From Streptomycetaceae bacterium MP113-05 (GTDB taxonomy: Bacteria; Actinomycetota; Actinomycetes; Streptomycetales; Streptomycetaceae): a DNA stretch of 32,513 nt. A model generated the notes under the pieces. That model made no database searches and was not told the origin of the DNA. It saw nothing but the letters and a program-made list of their open reading frames with translations. Positions 13,609-21,572 of this stretch are shown one piece after another. Position 1 is the stretch's first letter. Each line of letters starts with the position of its first letter. The stretch lies in NCBI GenBank assembly GCA_000497405.1, contig KI547046.1:262933-295445 (forward strand), given 5' to 3'. The translations under genes and the position numbers were made by a program.

Positions 13609-14538
13609 TCAGGTGTCGCAGTCCACCACCGCACGGCACAACCCGCACCGCACACGCACCGGCCCTTGCACCGGCACCCGGATCCGCTGAAAACACTCCG
13701 GGCACGCGAACGCCACCCGCAAGCCCCCGCCCCTCTCCACGCCGGGCTCGAACACCCACCCCTCACCATCGGCCACCGCACCCCGCCCGGCCCTCCCGCC
13801 CCAGCGCCCCGCCCACCGCCGGTCCCGCACATAAGCCCGCCGCGCCACCCACCCCGACCCCGTCAACGGCGGACGCATACCGTCCCGCCGCGCCCGCGCC
13901 CGCCCCACCACATACGCCTCATACGCCTCCGCACTGGTGAACCACGACGACGGATCCTCCCCGAACACCGCCGCCCGCTTCGCCAGCACGTAACCGAACT
14001 CCTCCGGCGTCAGATAACCCAGCTTCTGCGACGACACCCCGTCCTGCCGGAACGCATCCAGCAGCAACCACCCCGACCCCAGGTACGCCGCCGCCGTGTC
14101 CGTGAGAATCTCGTTCGCCCCCACACCGGGAAACGCCAGGTCCACACGATGCAGATACACATGCATCACCTCATGCGCCAGCGCCGCCCCCACATCCCGC
14201 CGATGCGAACGAAACCGCTCATTCAGCTCCACGAAGTACTCGGGCCCCGCCGCCAGCTCCACACTCGCCGCCTGCTCCATGGCCCGGAACGACACCACGA
14301 TCCGCGCCCGGGGCAACCGAAGGTGCTGCACGAGCGCCCCCGCCACCCGCTGCGCCCCCAGATGCACGTCCTCCCCGTCACCGAGCGCCACCTCCGCCGG
14401 AACCACACTCGCTGCGAACTGACCCACCGTGTCCGCCGACAACCGCCGGTACAGCGCCGTCACGGCCGACCGCACCGTCACCAGATGCGGAAAGCCACGC
14501 TCCACCGGATCCGCCGCCCGTCCCGACACCGCTCCCAT
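13609..14538 (-). CDS. HExxH putative zinc metalloprotein with C-terminal zinc ribbon
   Basis: A 309-residue soluble protein not recognised as a named family. Its centre carries AAL-AHEVMHVYLHR, so H122, E123 and H126 form an HExxH zinc site, and E143 in ANEILTDTAAAYLG is a plausible third ligand, as in gluzincin or SprT-like folds. ARIVVSF and PEYFVELNERFRSHRRD before it look like the strand and helix preceding such a site. The C-terminus has CPEC and CGLC pairs about twenty residues apart, a zinc ribbon. There is no signal peptide or membrane segment, so it is probably cytoplasmic. ATG 14538 follows GAGAGGGG at about ten bases; the open frame extends upstream to 14580. It is the first gene of the minus-strand group and diverges from the chorismate mutase. 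Confidence 0.65.
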   Translation of the reverse strand: MGAVSGRAADPVERGFPHLVTVRSAVTALYRRLSADTVGQFAASVVPAEVALGDGEDVHLGAQRVAGALVQHLRLPRARIVVSFRAMEQAASVELAAGPEYFVELNERFRSHRRDVGAALAHEVMHVYLHRVDLAFPGVGANEILTDTAAAYLGSGWLLLDAFRQDGVSSQKLGYLTPEEFGYVLAKRAAVFGEDPSSWFTSAEAYEAYVVGRARARRDGMRPPLTGSGWVARRAYVRDRRWAGRWGGRAGRGAVADGEGWVFEPGVERGGGLRVAFACPECFQRIRVPVQGPVRVRCGLCRAVVDCDT

Positions 14539-14586
14539 ACGGCACCACCCCTCTCGCCCATGGTCCCACCACCCGCCCACGACGCC

Positions 14587-14611
14587 GGGGTGACCGGCAT
14601 ACGGTCACCCC
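14587..14611. promoter_or_regulatory. Perfect 10-bp dyad in divergent promoter region
   Basis: GGGGTGACCG (14587-14596), spacer GCATA, then CGGTCACCCC (14602-14611). The two arms are exact inverse complements. The dyad lies 49 bases upstream of the HExxH start and 38 bases upstream of the chorismate mutase start. Its operator-like geometry could serve one or both promoters. A TAGGCT at 14635-14640 is a possible -10 for a very short-leader chorismate mutase transcript. Confidence 0.6.
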
Positions 14612-14649
14612 CTGCACCACCACCCCGGCCCCCCTAGGCTGTACGGATC

Positions 14650-14979
14650 ATGAACGACACCGACCGGATCGACGACTCCGCAGCCGATCAGCTGAACGAG
14701 CTGCGCGACAGCATCGACAACATCGACGCGGCCGTGGTGCACATGCTCGCCGAGCGCTTCAAATGCACCCAGCGCGTCGGCCGTCTCAAGGCCGACCACC
14801 ACCTGCCGCCCGCCGACCCCGCCCGCGAGGCCCGCCAGATCACCCGCCTCCGCCAACTCGCGGAAAGCGCGAAACTCGACCCCGCGTTCGCCGAGAAACT
14901 CCTCAACTTCGTCATCGCCGAGGTCATCCGCCACCATGAGACCATCGCCAACGGATCGATGACCGGCGAAAACGACTGA
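14650..14979 (+). CDS. Chorismate mutase, AroQ class
   Basis: A small all-helical chorismate mutase converting chorismate to prephenate for Phe/Tyr synthesis. The 109-residue product has the core LNELRDSIDNIDAAVVHMLAERF, then VGRLKADH, whose K matches the active-site lysine, and DPAREARQITRLRQLAESAKLDPAFAEKLLNFVIAEVIRHHETI, matching the second and third helices. It has no signal peptide and no prephenate dehydratase or DAHP synthase domain, so it is a monofunctional cytoplasmic enzyme. ATG 14650 has no good Shine-Dalgarno and may be translated from a very short leader. It stands alone on the plus strand between the HExxH group and the siderophore pair. Confidence 0.9.
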   Translation: MNDTDRIDDSAADQLNELRDSIDNIDAAVVHMLAERFKCTQRVGRLKADHHLPPADPAREARQITRLRQLAESAKLDPAFAEKLLNFVIAEVIRHHETIANGSMTGEND

Positions 14980-15117
14980 CCGGCGCCCGCCCCTCGACCC
15001 GGAACCGGGACCCCCGGACGCGCGGGTGACACGGGGAACCGCCACCCACACCTCCCGCGGTAGTCACGATGGGTCGCCACATAGGCGCACAACGTCACCG
15101 AAGTCGCTGTCCCGGCC

Positions 15118-16521
15118 TCACCCCCCGGACCACGCCGAACGCCGCCGCAGACCGAACGACGTGAACGCCGCACGCCCCGGCAACGGAAACACCTCCTTCC
15201 CCGACACCCCGTTCAGAATCGCGGCACTCCGGTACGCACCCAACCCCAGATCCGGTGCCCCCACCCCGTGCGAATGCCGCTCACCGTTCTGCACGAACAC
15301 CCCGCCCGACACCGACCGGTCCAGAACCATCCGGAACCCGCCGTCAACCAGCGGACGGCCCGCCGCATCCCGCTCCACCTGCGGCCCCAACGCCGCCAGC
15401 AACCGGTCCGCCGGCCGCTCCCGGTAACCCGTCGCCAGCACCACCGCATCGGTCACCAGCCGCGACCGCTCACCCTGCTCCGCATGCTCCAGGTGCAACT
15501 CCAACCGCGACGACCCCAGCCGCCCCGCCGTACGCACCGCCACCCCCGGCGTCACCACCACATCCGGCCACCCGCAACGCACCGCACGCCCGTACAGCTC
15601 GTCGTGCACCGCGGCCAGCGTCCCGTGATCCACAGCCTTGTGCAGCTGCCACTGCCGCGACAGCAACTCGTCCCGCACCCGCTCCGGCAGACGGCGGAAA
15701 TACTGCATGTAGTCCGGCGTGAAATGCTCCAGCCCCAGCTTGCTGTACTCCATCGGCGCGAACGCCGCACTCCGCGTCAACCAGTGCAGACGCTCCCGCC
15801 CCACCGGGCGCGCCCGCAACAGATCCAGGAACACCTCCGCACCCGACTGCCCCGACCCCACCACCGTCACGTGGCCCGCCGCCAGCAGCCGCTCCCGATG
15901 CGACAGATACTCCGCCGAATGCACCACCGGAAGCGACGGCGCCCCCATCAACGGCCGCAACACCTCCGGCACATGCGGCGCAGTACCGATCCCCAGCACC
16001 ACGTTCCGCGCATACGCCCGGCCCAATGCCAACGCCTCCCCCGACCCGTCCAGGCGCGTGAAGTCCACCTCGAACAGCTCCCGGTCCCCGTTCCACCGCA
16101 CCGCGTCCACCTGATGCCCGAAACGAAGACCACCGCCCACCTCGTCACCTGTCGGCTCGCCCGCCGCCGCCAGGCCCTCGCACACCCACCGGCAGTACGC
16201 GTCGTACTCCACCCGCTCGATGTGGAATCGCTCGGCGAAATAGAACGGGAACAACCGCTCCTTCGCCCGCAGAAAACTCAGAAACGACCAACGGCTCCCC
16301 GGATCCGCCAACGACACCAGATCCGCCAGAAACGGCACCTGCAACGTCGCCCCGTCCACCAGCAGTCCCGGATGCCACGAGAACGACCCCTGCTGCTCGA
16401 ACACCGCCCACCGCAACCCCGGCACACCGTCCGCCAGCGCACCCAAGGACAGATTGAACGGCCCGCAACCCACTGCCGCGACATCCAGTGGCCCCTCCGT
16501 CTCCCGCACGGCCCCCGTCAC
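15118..16521 (-). CDS. L-lysine/diamine N-hydroxylase, siderophore type
   Basis: FAD- and NADPH-dependent N-hydroxylating monooxygenase of the IucD/DesB/SidA family, which makes the hydroxylamine precursor of hydroxamate siderophores. The 467-residue product has the FAD motif GCGPFNLSLGA (from residue 18), the family stretch FSWHPGLLVDGATLQVPFLADLVSL, the NADPH motif VVGSGQSGAEVF near residue 222 and the late ATGY motif (VVLATGYRERP). The GTG start overlaps the decarboxylase stop in a GTGA, so the two are translationally coupled. Given the partner, a diamine such as cadaverine is a likelier substrate than free lysine, but this is inference. No acyltransferase or NIS synthetase gene is adjacent, unlike in desABCD. 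Confidence 0.9.
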   Translation of the reverse strand: MTGAVRETEGPLDVAAVGCGPFNLSLGALADGVPGLRWAVFEQQGSFSWHPGLLVDGATLQVPFLADLVSLADPGSRWSFLSFLRAKERLFPFYFAERFHIERVEYDAYCRWVCEGLAAAGEPTGDEVGGGLRFGHQVDAVRWNGDRELFEVDFTRLDGSGEALALGRAYARNVVLGIGTAPHVPEVLRPLMGAPSLPVVHSAEYLSHRERLLAAGHVTVVGSGQSGAEVFLDLLRARPVGRERLHWLTRSAAFAPMEYSKLGLEHFTPDYMQYFRRLPERVRDELLSRQWQLHKAVDHGTLAAVHDELYGRAVRCGWPDVVVTPGVAVRTAGRLGSSRLELHLEHAEQGERSRLVTDAVVLATGYRERPADRLLAALGPQVERDAAGRPLVDGGFRMVLDRSVSGGVFVQNGERHSHGVGAPDLGLGAYRSAAILNGVSGKEVFPLPGRAAFTSFGLRRRSAWSGG

Positions 16522-17963
16522 ACGCCCACCGTCTCGGACACCACACCGCTCACGGGCACACCCGTCGCCGCGTCCCGCACCAGCTTCACCAGCGAAGCCA
16601 GCTCATCCCGTCCCACATACGGATGCAGCACCGTCACCTTCAGCCACAGTCGCCCGTCCAGCGACGCTCGCCCCAGGACCGCCCGTCCCTCCCCCAACAA
16701 CCGCCGCCGCACCCCGGCCACCACCGCATCCGGCACCCCCACCGGACGGAACAACACCGTCGACAACTCCGGCCACGACCGCAACTCCAGCCCTGCGTCC
16801 TCCGTCACCAACCCGGCCAGCGACCCCGCCGCCGCACACACCCGCTCCACCAGCTCCGCCAACCCCCGGCGACCCAACGCCCGCAACGTCACCGCGATCT
16901 TCAACACATCCGGCCGCCGCGTCGTCCGCAACGACCGCCCCAGCAGATCCGGCAGGCCCGCCTGTGCGTCGTCATCCGCGCTCAGATACTCCGCCCGGTG
17001 ATCCAGCACGCCCAGATCCGCCGCATCCGGCACCACGAACAACCCCGCCGCCACCGGCTGCCAGCCCAGCTTGTGCAGATCCACCGTCACCGAATGGGCC
17101 CGCTCCACACCCGCCAACCGGCCCCGCAACTCCTCACTGAACAACAACGGTCCCCCGTACGCCGCATCCACATGCAACCGCCCACCACACCTCGTCACCA
17201 CATCCGCCAACTCCGGCAGTGGATCCACCACACCCGCGTCCGTCGTCCCCGCCGTCGCCACCACCAACGCCCGGCCCCCCGAACCCGCCAACGCCGCCTC
17301 CACCGCCACCGGATCCAGCACCCCACGAGGCGCCGCCACCACCACCGGCGCCGACATCCCCAGCAACCACGCCGACCGCCGCACACTGTGATGCGCGTTC
17401 TCCCCGCACACCACCCGCACACCGTCCCCCAGCCGTTCGCGCGCCAGCAGCACACCCAGCTGATTCGACTCCGTCCCACCCGTCGTCACCAGCGCATCAG
17501 GCCCAGCACCCGCCCCGCCCCCGCACACCAGCCGCGCCAGCTCCCCGCACACCAGCGACTCCAACTCCGAAGCCGCCGGAGCCTGATCCCACGAGTCCAT
17601 CGACGGATTCAACGCACTCGCCGCCAGATCGGCCGCCGCCGCCACCGCCAACGGCGGGCAGTGCAGATGTGCCGCACACAACGGATCCGCCGGATCCGCC
17701 GCCCCCTCCGCCAACGCCCGCACCAACGCACCCAACGCCGGCTCCGAACCCACCCCCCACTCCGGCAGCACCTCACCCACCGAAGAACGCAACCGCGCCG
17801 CCACCGCCTCCGGCCCTCCCGGAGGCAACGGACCACACCGCGCACCCGCCCCCGCAGCCAACGACTCCAACACCGAAGCCACCAGCGGACGCAACGCGGC
17901 AGACCCCCCGGAACCGCTCGCGAGCACAGCAGAAGCCGCCACAGAAACAGCAGAAACAGACAT
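16518..17963 (-). CDS. PLP-dependent group II decarboxylase, DesA-like
   Basis: Group II amino-acid decarboxylase related to lysine decarboxylase DesA and diaminobutyrate decarboxylase. Paired with the hydroxylase it probably makes cadaverine or a similar diamine for a siderophore. The 481-residue product has LHCPPLAVAAAADLAASALNPSMDSWDQAP, TTGGTESNQLGVLLARE (PLP phosphate region), HVDAAYGGPLL (Asp to the pyridine nitrogen) and the PLP lysine K298 in VDLHKLGWQP. The first 40 residues are Ala/Ser-rich and unlike typical DesA. ATG 17963 follows GGGAG at about eleven bases. An iron box lies 31 bases upstream, so expression should rise when iron is low. Lysine, ornithine and diaminobutyrate cannot be told apart as substrates from sequence alone. 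Confidence 0.88.
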   Translation of the reverse strand: MSVSAVSVAASAVLASGSGGSAALRPLVASVLESLAAGAGARCGPLPPGGPEAVAARLRSSVGEVLPEWGVGSEPALGALVRALAEGAADPADPLCAAHLHCPPLAVAAAADLAASALNPSMDSWDQAPAASELESLVCGELARLVCGGGAGAGPDALVTTGGTESNQLGVLLARERLGDGVRVVCGENAHHSVRRSAWLLGMSAPVVVAAPRGVLDPVAVEAALAGSGGRALVVATAGTTDAGVVDPLPELADVVTRCGGRLHVDAAYGGPLLFSEELRGRLAGVERAHSVTVDLHKLGWQPVAAGLFVVPDAADLGVLDHRAEYLSADDDAQAGLPDLLGRSLRTTRRPDVLKIAVTLRALGRRGLAELVERVCAAAGSLAGLVTEDAGLELRSWPELSTVLFRPVGVPDAVVAGVRRRLLGEGRAVLGRASLDGRLWLKVTVLHPYVGRDELASLVKLVRDAATGVPVSGVVSETVGV

Positions 17964-17993
17964 CGGCAGAGCACTCCCGCATCGACACCACAG

Positions 17994-18012
17994 ACAGGTA
18001 AGGACGACCTAA
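17994..18012 (-). promoter_or_regulatory. DmdR/IdeR-type iron box
   Basis: Read on the minus strand, the 19-mer begins TTAGGT and ends ACCTGT, close to the Streptomyces iron-box consensus (TTAGGTTAGG then CTCACCTAA). I count 11 of 19 matches, including both conserved AGGT/ACCT arms, which form a symmetric dyad (17996-17999 with 18007-18010). It lies 31 bases before the decarboxylase ATG, where an Fe(II)-bound repressor would block the promoter or early elongation. Confidence 0.7.
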
Positions 18013-18078
18013 CCTATTCGCGTCGAAGCACCCCACGGGCCCATATGGTGAACATTCCCCCGAACGTGGTACATACCG

Positions 18079-18099
18079 AAAAGCGGGCGGAGTTCCGCC
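18079..18099 (-). terminator. Terminator after aminopeptidase N
   Basis: On the minus strand GGCGGA, AC, TCCGCC (18099-18086) forms a 6-bp hairpin, followed after three bases by TTTT (18082-18079). A T-run is uncommon in this genome. It lies 35 bases beyond the stop codon and separates the gene from the iron-regulated operon downstream. Confidence 0.65.
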
Positions 18100-18133
18100 A
18101 CACCGAACCCCGCCCCGCCTCCCGGCGCCTCAC

Positions 18134-20644
18134 TCAGCCCGCGTCGCGTACCGCCAGCACCTGCCGCAGATCATCCAGCTGATCCGCCAGCACCCGCGCC
18201 AGTGCCGGAACCCCCACATCCGACCGCAGGCACTCCTCACCCCTCCGCAGCACCCCGTCACCGGCCACCGCGAACGGGAACCCGTCCCGTCCGGTCACCT
18301 GCGCGATCTCCGCTCCGCGCCGCTCGGACACCCCCACCGCAGCATCGAAGTAACGACACGCGTACGGCACCAACAACTCCACCTGCTCCGGCTGCCAGAA
18401 ACCCTGCAGCGTCGCCCGGAACAACCGATTCGACAACGTGTCCGCACCCCCGAACAACGCCTCCCACGCCGCTGCCTTCGCCGCCGCATCCGGCAACGCC
18501 GCACGGCACCACACCGCACCCTGCTCGCCCGAGGCACTCCGGTCCGCCGCCAACGCCGCCGCGATCTCCTCCTCACCCACCGCCCCCAGCACCGACAAGC
18601 GCTGCAACAACAGCCACCCCAACTCCGCATCCAGCACCGGCCCGCCCGGCACCGAACCCGCCGAACGCCACGCCACCAACTCCGCCACATCCGACGAACT
18701 CGCCAACAGGCACCGCACCGCCGTCAACCGCACACCCGGCTCTCCGCCGCCCTCCGTCCGCTCCAGCAGCGCCCGGCACACACCCACCAGCAACTCCAGC
18801 GCACCCGCACGCTCCCGCCCCGACAAGAACCGGTCCGTCACCTGCACCCGAGAGAACCACAGCACCGCCTGCACCACCGACTCGTCCCGCTCCGCCGGCA
18901 GATGCGCCCGCACCGCCTCCAGATACGCCACCGGAGCCAACTGCCCGTCCCGCACCATGTCCCGGGCTGCATTCCACACCACCGCACGCGACAACCCGTC
19001 CGGCAACCCCGACAACGCTCCCCGCACCGTGTCCCACGACCCCTCGTCCAACCGAACCTTCGCGTACGACAGGTCGCCGTCGTTCACCAGTACCAGATCC
19101 GGCCGCGGACCCTCACCCAGGACAGAGAACGCGCCCTCGTCCGCCGCGACATCCCGCTCCACCCGCTCCCTCAGCACCAACCGCGAACGGTCACCCTCCA
19201 CCCGGTCGTACACGCCCACACCCAGCCGATGCGGCCGGCCACCGACATGCTCCACCTCGGCCCGCCACCCACCGGCCGCCGCGTCCCCAGCCACCACCGG
19301 CGTGAACGTGTCCACACCCGTCGTCCGCAACCACGCATCCGCCCAGCCGTGCACATCCCGGTCCGCCGACGCCCGCGCCATCGAATCCACGAAGTCCGCC
19401 AGCGTCGCGTTACCGAACCGGTGCCGACCGAAATGCTCGTTCACCCCTGCCAGGAAGGCCTTCTCACCCAGCCACGCCACCAACTGCCGCAGCGCACTCG
19501 CACCCTTCGCATAACTGATCCCGTCGAAGTTCAACAGGGCCGTCGCCGTGTCCGGCACCGACTCCGTCTCGGGCGCCACCGGGTGCGTCGACCCTCGCTG
19601 GTCCGCGTCATAACCCCAGCCCTTCCGCGCCACACCGAAATCCGTCCACACGTCCCGGTACCGCGTCGCATCCGCCACCACCTGATACCCCATGTAGTCC
19701 GCGAACGACTCGTTCAGCCAGACGTCGTCCCACCAGCGCAACGTCACCAGATCCCCGAACCACATGTGCGCCATCTCGTGCGCCACCGTCACCGCACGAT
19801 CCTGCACCTCGGTCTCCGTGGCCGCCGAACGGAAGATCTTCTCGTCCCGGAGCGTCACCAGACCCGGGTTCTCCATCGCCCCCGCATTGAACTCCGGCAC
19901 GAAGGCCTGGTCGTAGGAGTCGAACGGGTACGGCTCGTCGAAGATCTCGCGATACCGGTCGAAACACTGCCGCGTCACCTCCAGGAGCTCCGCCGCGTCC
20001 CGGTCCAGGAACTCGGCCAGCGACGCCCGCACATGCAGACCGAACGGCAACCCGCCGTGCTCCGCACGCACCGAGTGATACGGACCCGCCACCACCGCCA
20101 CCAGGTACGTCGAGATCCGCGGCGTCACCGCACACACCCAACGACCCTCACCGACCCGCTCCGCCACCCCGTTCCCCAGCACCGTCCACTCCGCCGGCGC
20201 CGACACCGACACCCCGAACGACGCCTTCAGGTCCGGCTGGTCGAAACACGCGTAGACACGCGGTGCGTCGTCCAGGAAGCACTGCGAGTACAGGTACGTC
20301 CGCCCGTCCGCCGGATCCGTGAACCGGTGCATCCCCTCACCAACCCGCGAGTACGGCATCCGAGCCTCCACCCGCAGCTCATGCTGGCCCGCCCCCAACT
20401 CCAGCGGGAACCGGCCGCCCGAGAGCAGCCCGACGTCCAGCTCCACCCCGTCCAGCACCACCCGCCGCAACGCCACCGGCCGCACGTCCAGAAACGTCTC
20501 ACCCGCGGATCTCGCCGTGAATCGCACCATCGACGACGAACCGAAACTCTCCTCCCCACCGGTCACGTCGAGATCGACCGTGTACTCGTGGACATCCAGA
20601 AGCCGGGCTCGCAGCTGCGCCTCGTCGCGCGTCAAAGGGGACAT
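18134..20644 (-). CDS. pepN: Aminopeptidase N, M1 family
   Basis: Zinc metallo-aminopeptidase that removes N-terminal residues from peptides in the cytoplasm. The 836-residue product has the N-terminal beta domain, then the substrate-anchoring GAMEN (255-259) and HEMAHMWFGDL with zinc ligands H289, H293 and E312 (WLNESFADY), E290 being the catalytic base. YAKGASALRQL and the long helical C-terminal half (ERAP1_C-like) complete the actinobacterial PepN form. ATG 20644 gives MSPLTRDEAQLRARLLDV, the usual N-terminus; an upstream GTG at 20680 is possible but the extra twelve residues look spurious. It has no signal peptide. The gene is probably monocistronic, with a T-tailed terminator behind it. 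Confidence 0.95.
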   Translation of the reverse strand: MSPLTRDEAQLRARLLDVHEYTVDLDVTGGEESFGSSSMVRFTARSAGETFLDVRPVALRRVVLDGVELDVGLLSGGRFPLELGAGQHELRVEARMPYSRVGEGMHRFTDPADGRTYLYSQCFLDDAPRVYACFDQPDLKASFGVSVSAPAEWTVLGNGVAERVGEGRWVCAVTPRISTYLVAVVAGPYHSVRAEHGGLPFGLHVRASLAEFLDRDAAELLEVTRQCFDRYREIFDEPYPFDSYDQAFVPEFNAGAMENPGLVTLRDEKIFRSAATETEVQDRAVTVAHEMAHMWFGDLVTLRWWDDVWLNESFADYMGYQVVADATRYRDVWTDFGVARKGWGYDADQRGSTHPVAPETESVPDTATALLNFDGISYAKGASALRQLVAWLGEKAFLAGVNEHFGRHRFGNATLADFVDSMARASADRDVHGWADAWLRTTGVDTFTPVVAGDAAAGGWRAEVEHVGGRPHRLGVGVYDRVEGDRSRLVLRERVERDVAADEGAFSVLGEGPRPDLVLVNDGDLSYAKVRLDEGSWDTVRGALSGLPDGLSRAVVWNAARDMVRDGQLAPVAYLEAVRAHLPAERDESVVQAVLWFSRVQVTDRFLSGRERAGALELLVGVCRALLERTEGGGEPGVRLTAVRCLLASSSDVAELVAWRSAGSVPGGPVLDAELGWLLLQRLSVLGAVGEEEIAAALAADRSASGEQGAVWCRAALPDAAAKAAAWEALFGGADTLSNRLFRATLQGFWQPEQVELLVPYACRYFDAAVGVSERRGAEIAQVTGRDGFPFAVAGDGVLRRGEECLRSDVGVPALARVLADQLDDLRQVLAVRDAG

Positions 20645-20704
20645 GCGCCCATGCTGCCGCAAGCACCGTCCCCACCGCACGCACCTTTCACCGTCGGCCC
20701 GCGG

Positions 20705-21481
20705 TCAGTACTTCGGTCCGACGTGTGCCTCCATCAGTGCGACGGAGGCCTTCCGCGCGATCGACACGTTGAACGGGTCGTGCCCGCGCGCCAGTACCGT
20801 CCACTCCACGCCCACCCTCCGGAGGGTGTCGGTGAAGATGCCCCTGATGTCGTCGGACTTGTTGGTGAAGAAGTACCGGGGGTACTCGAAGCGCTTCTTC
20901 TTCCCGGCCACCATGCGAGTCGTCCAGTTCGTGATCCGGCAGCCGTCCGAGTGGATCAGCCCCCGGATCAGCTCCCACGGATGGGCATCCACGATCTCCT
21001 CCTGCCACGCCTCCAGGGCGATGTGCCGGTCATGCTTCTTCCCGGGGCCGTGCTGCGGAAAGAGGCACGGCCAGTGATTGCTGTAGGCGCCGACCGACAC
21101 GTGACCGGCCAATTGAACTCGCTGTACGCGATTCCCGGGGCGGAGCGTCTTCACCGCCCGGGCGCATTCCTCGATGAGTCCCGGGCAGGCGTCGGCGCAC
21201 GCGATCCGCAGCGAGAAGGTCCGCCCCAGTCGGCTTACGCAGCCGTCGCCGAGGTAAAGGCCGAGGAGATAGGAGTAGGCCGCGCCGGGTGGTTTCGTGC
21301 CACCGCATCGAGGGCATTCCGGCGCTGACCGTTCGGGAAGTTCTCCGCGGCGCGCACGATCACGGTGCAGCCAGACTCCCACTGTCCTGGCCGGGATGCC
21401 GAACGCTCTGGCGGCGTCCACATTGCGAGCACCCCTACGGACCATCGCTATCGCTTTTGTGCGTACCTCAAGGCTGTGCAT
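20705..21481 (-). CDS. Free-standing LAGLIDADG endonuclease-like protein with helix-turn-helix
   Basis: A 258-residue protein resembling a LAGLIDADG homing endonuclease. Residues 7-40 form a resolvase-like helix-turn-helix (IAMVRRGARNVDAARAFGIP, ARTVGVWLHRD). C56 and C59 form a CPRC knuckle. Two LAGLIDADG-type helices follow, YLLGLYLGDG (71-80) and LIRGLIHSDG (171-180), exactly 100 residues apart, each ending in the acidic residue that binds catalytic metal. This is the single-chain, two-motif architecture. Stretches of the gene checked by eye are about 57-68% GC, below the mid-70s of pepN, suggesting transfer. It lies 91 bases downstream of the tRNA on the same strand. Activity is unproven; it could instead be a domesticated DNA-binding protein. 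ATG 21481 has only CAGG as a possible Shine-Dalgarno. Confidence 0.75.
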   Translation of the reverse strand: MHSLEVRTKAIAMVRRGARNVDAARAFGIPARTVGVWLHRDRARRGELPERSAPECPRCGGTKPPGAAYSYLLGLYLGDGCVSRLGRTFSLRIACADACPGLIEECARAVKTLRPGNRVQRVQLAGHVSVGAYSNHWPCLFPQHGPGKKHDRHIALEAWQEEIVDAHPWELIRGLIHSDGCRITNWTTRMVAGKKKRFEYPRYFFTNKSDDIRGIFTDTLRRVGVEWTVLARGHDPFNVSIARKASVALMEAHVGPKY

Positions 21482-21505
21482 GACCTGAGCGTGGCCCGAT
21501 TCGGA

Positions 21506-21526
21506 TGCCCGGAGTGGCGATTCGAA
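21506..21526 (-). repeat. Degenerate copy of the tRNA 3' end
   Basis: The plus-strand 21506-21526 aligns with 21573-21592 (T-arm and 3' acceptor strand of the tRNA) as TGCCC, one mismatch, GAGTGG, one inserted C, GATTCGAA. That is 19 identities over 20 aligned bases. The two copies are in direct orientation with 46 bases between them. Beyond these limits the similarity stops. This is what an att remnant or a partly deleted tandem tRNA copy would look like. Confidence 0.6.
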
Positions 21527-21538
21527 GGTTCGTTCACC

Positions 21539-21559
21539 TCAAAGTGGGCAAACCTTTGA
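21539..21559 (-). terminator. Possible terminator of the tRNA transcript
   Basis: TCAAAG (21539-21544) and CTTTGA (21554-21559) are inverse complements around a 9-base loop, starting 14 bases beyond the tRNA 3' end on the minus strand. The stem is short and AT-containing, so support is moderate. Confidence 0.4.
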
Positions 21560-21572
21560 AGCGAAGGCAGAG

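Noticed and set aside
11794..14637. A 947-codon open frame on the plus strand opposite the permease, PPOX and HExxH genes
   Set aside because: Its translation is Arg/Pro/His-rich low complexity, as expected from reading GC-rich genes backwards. The minus-strand genes carry recognisable domains.
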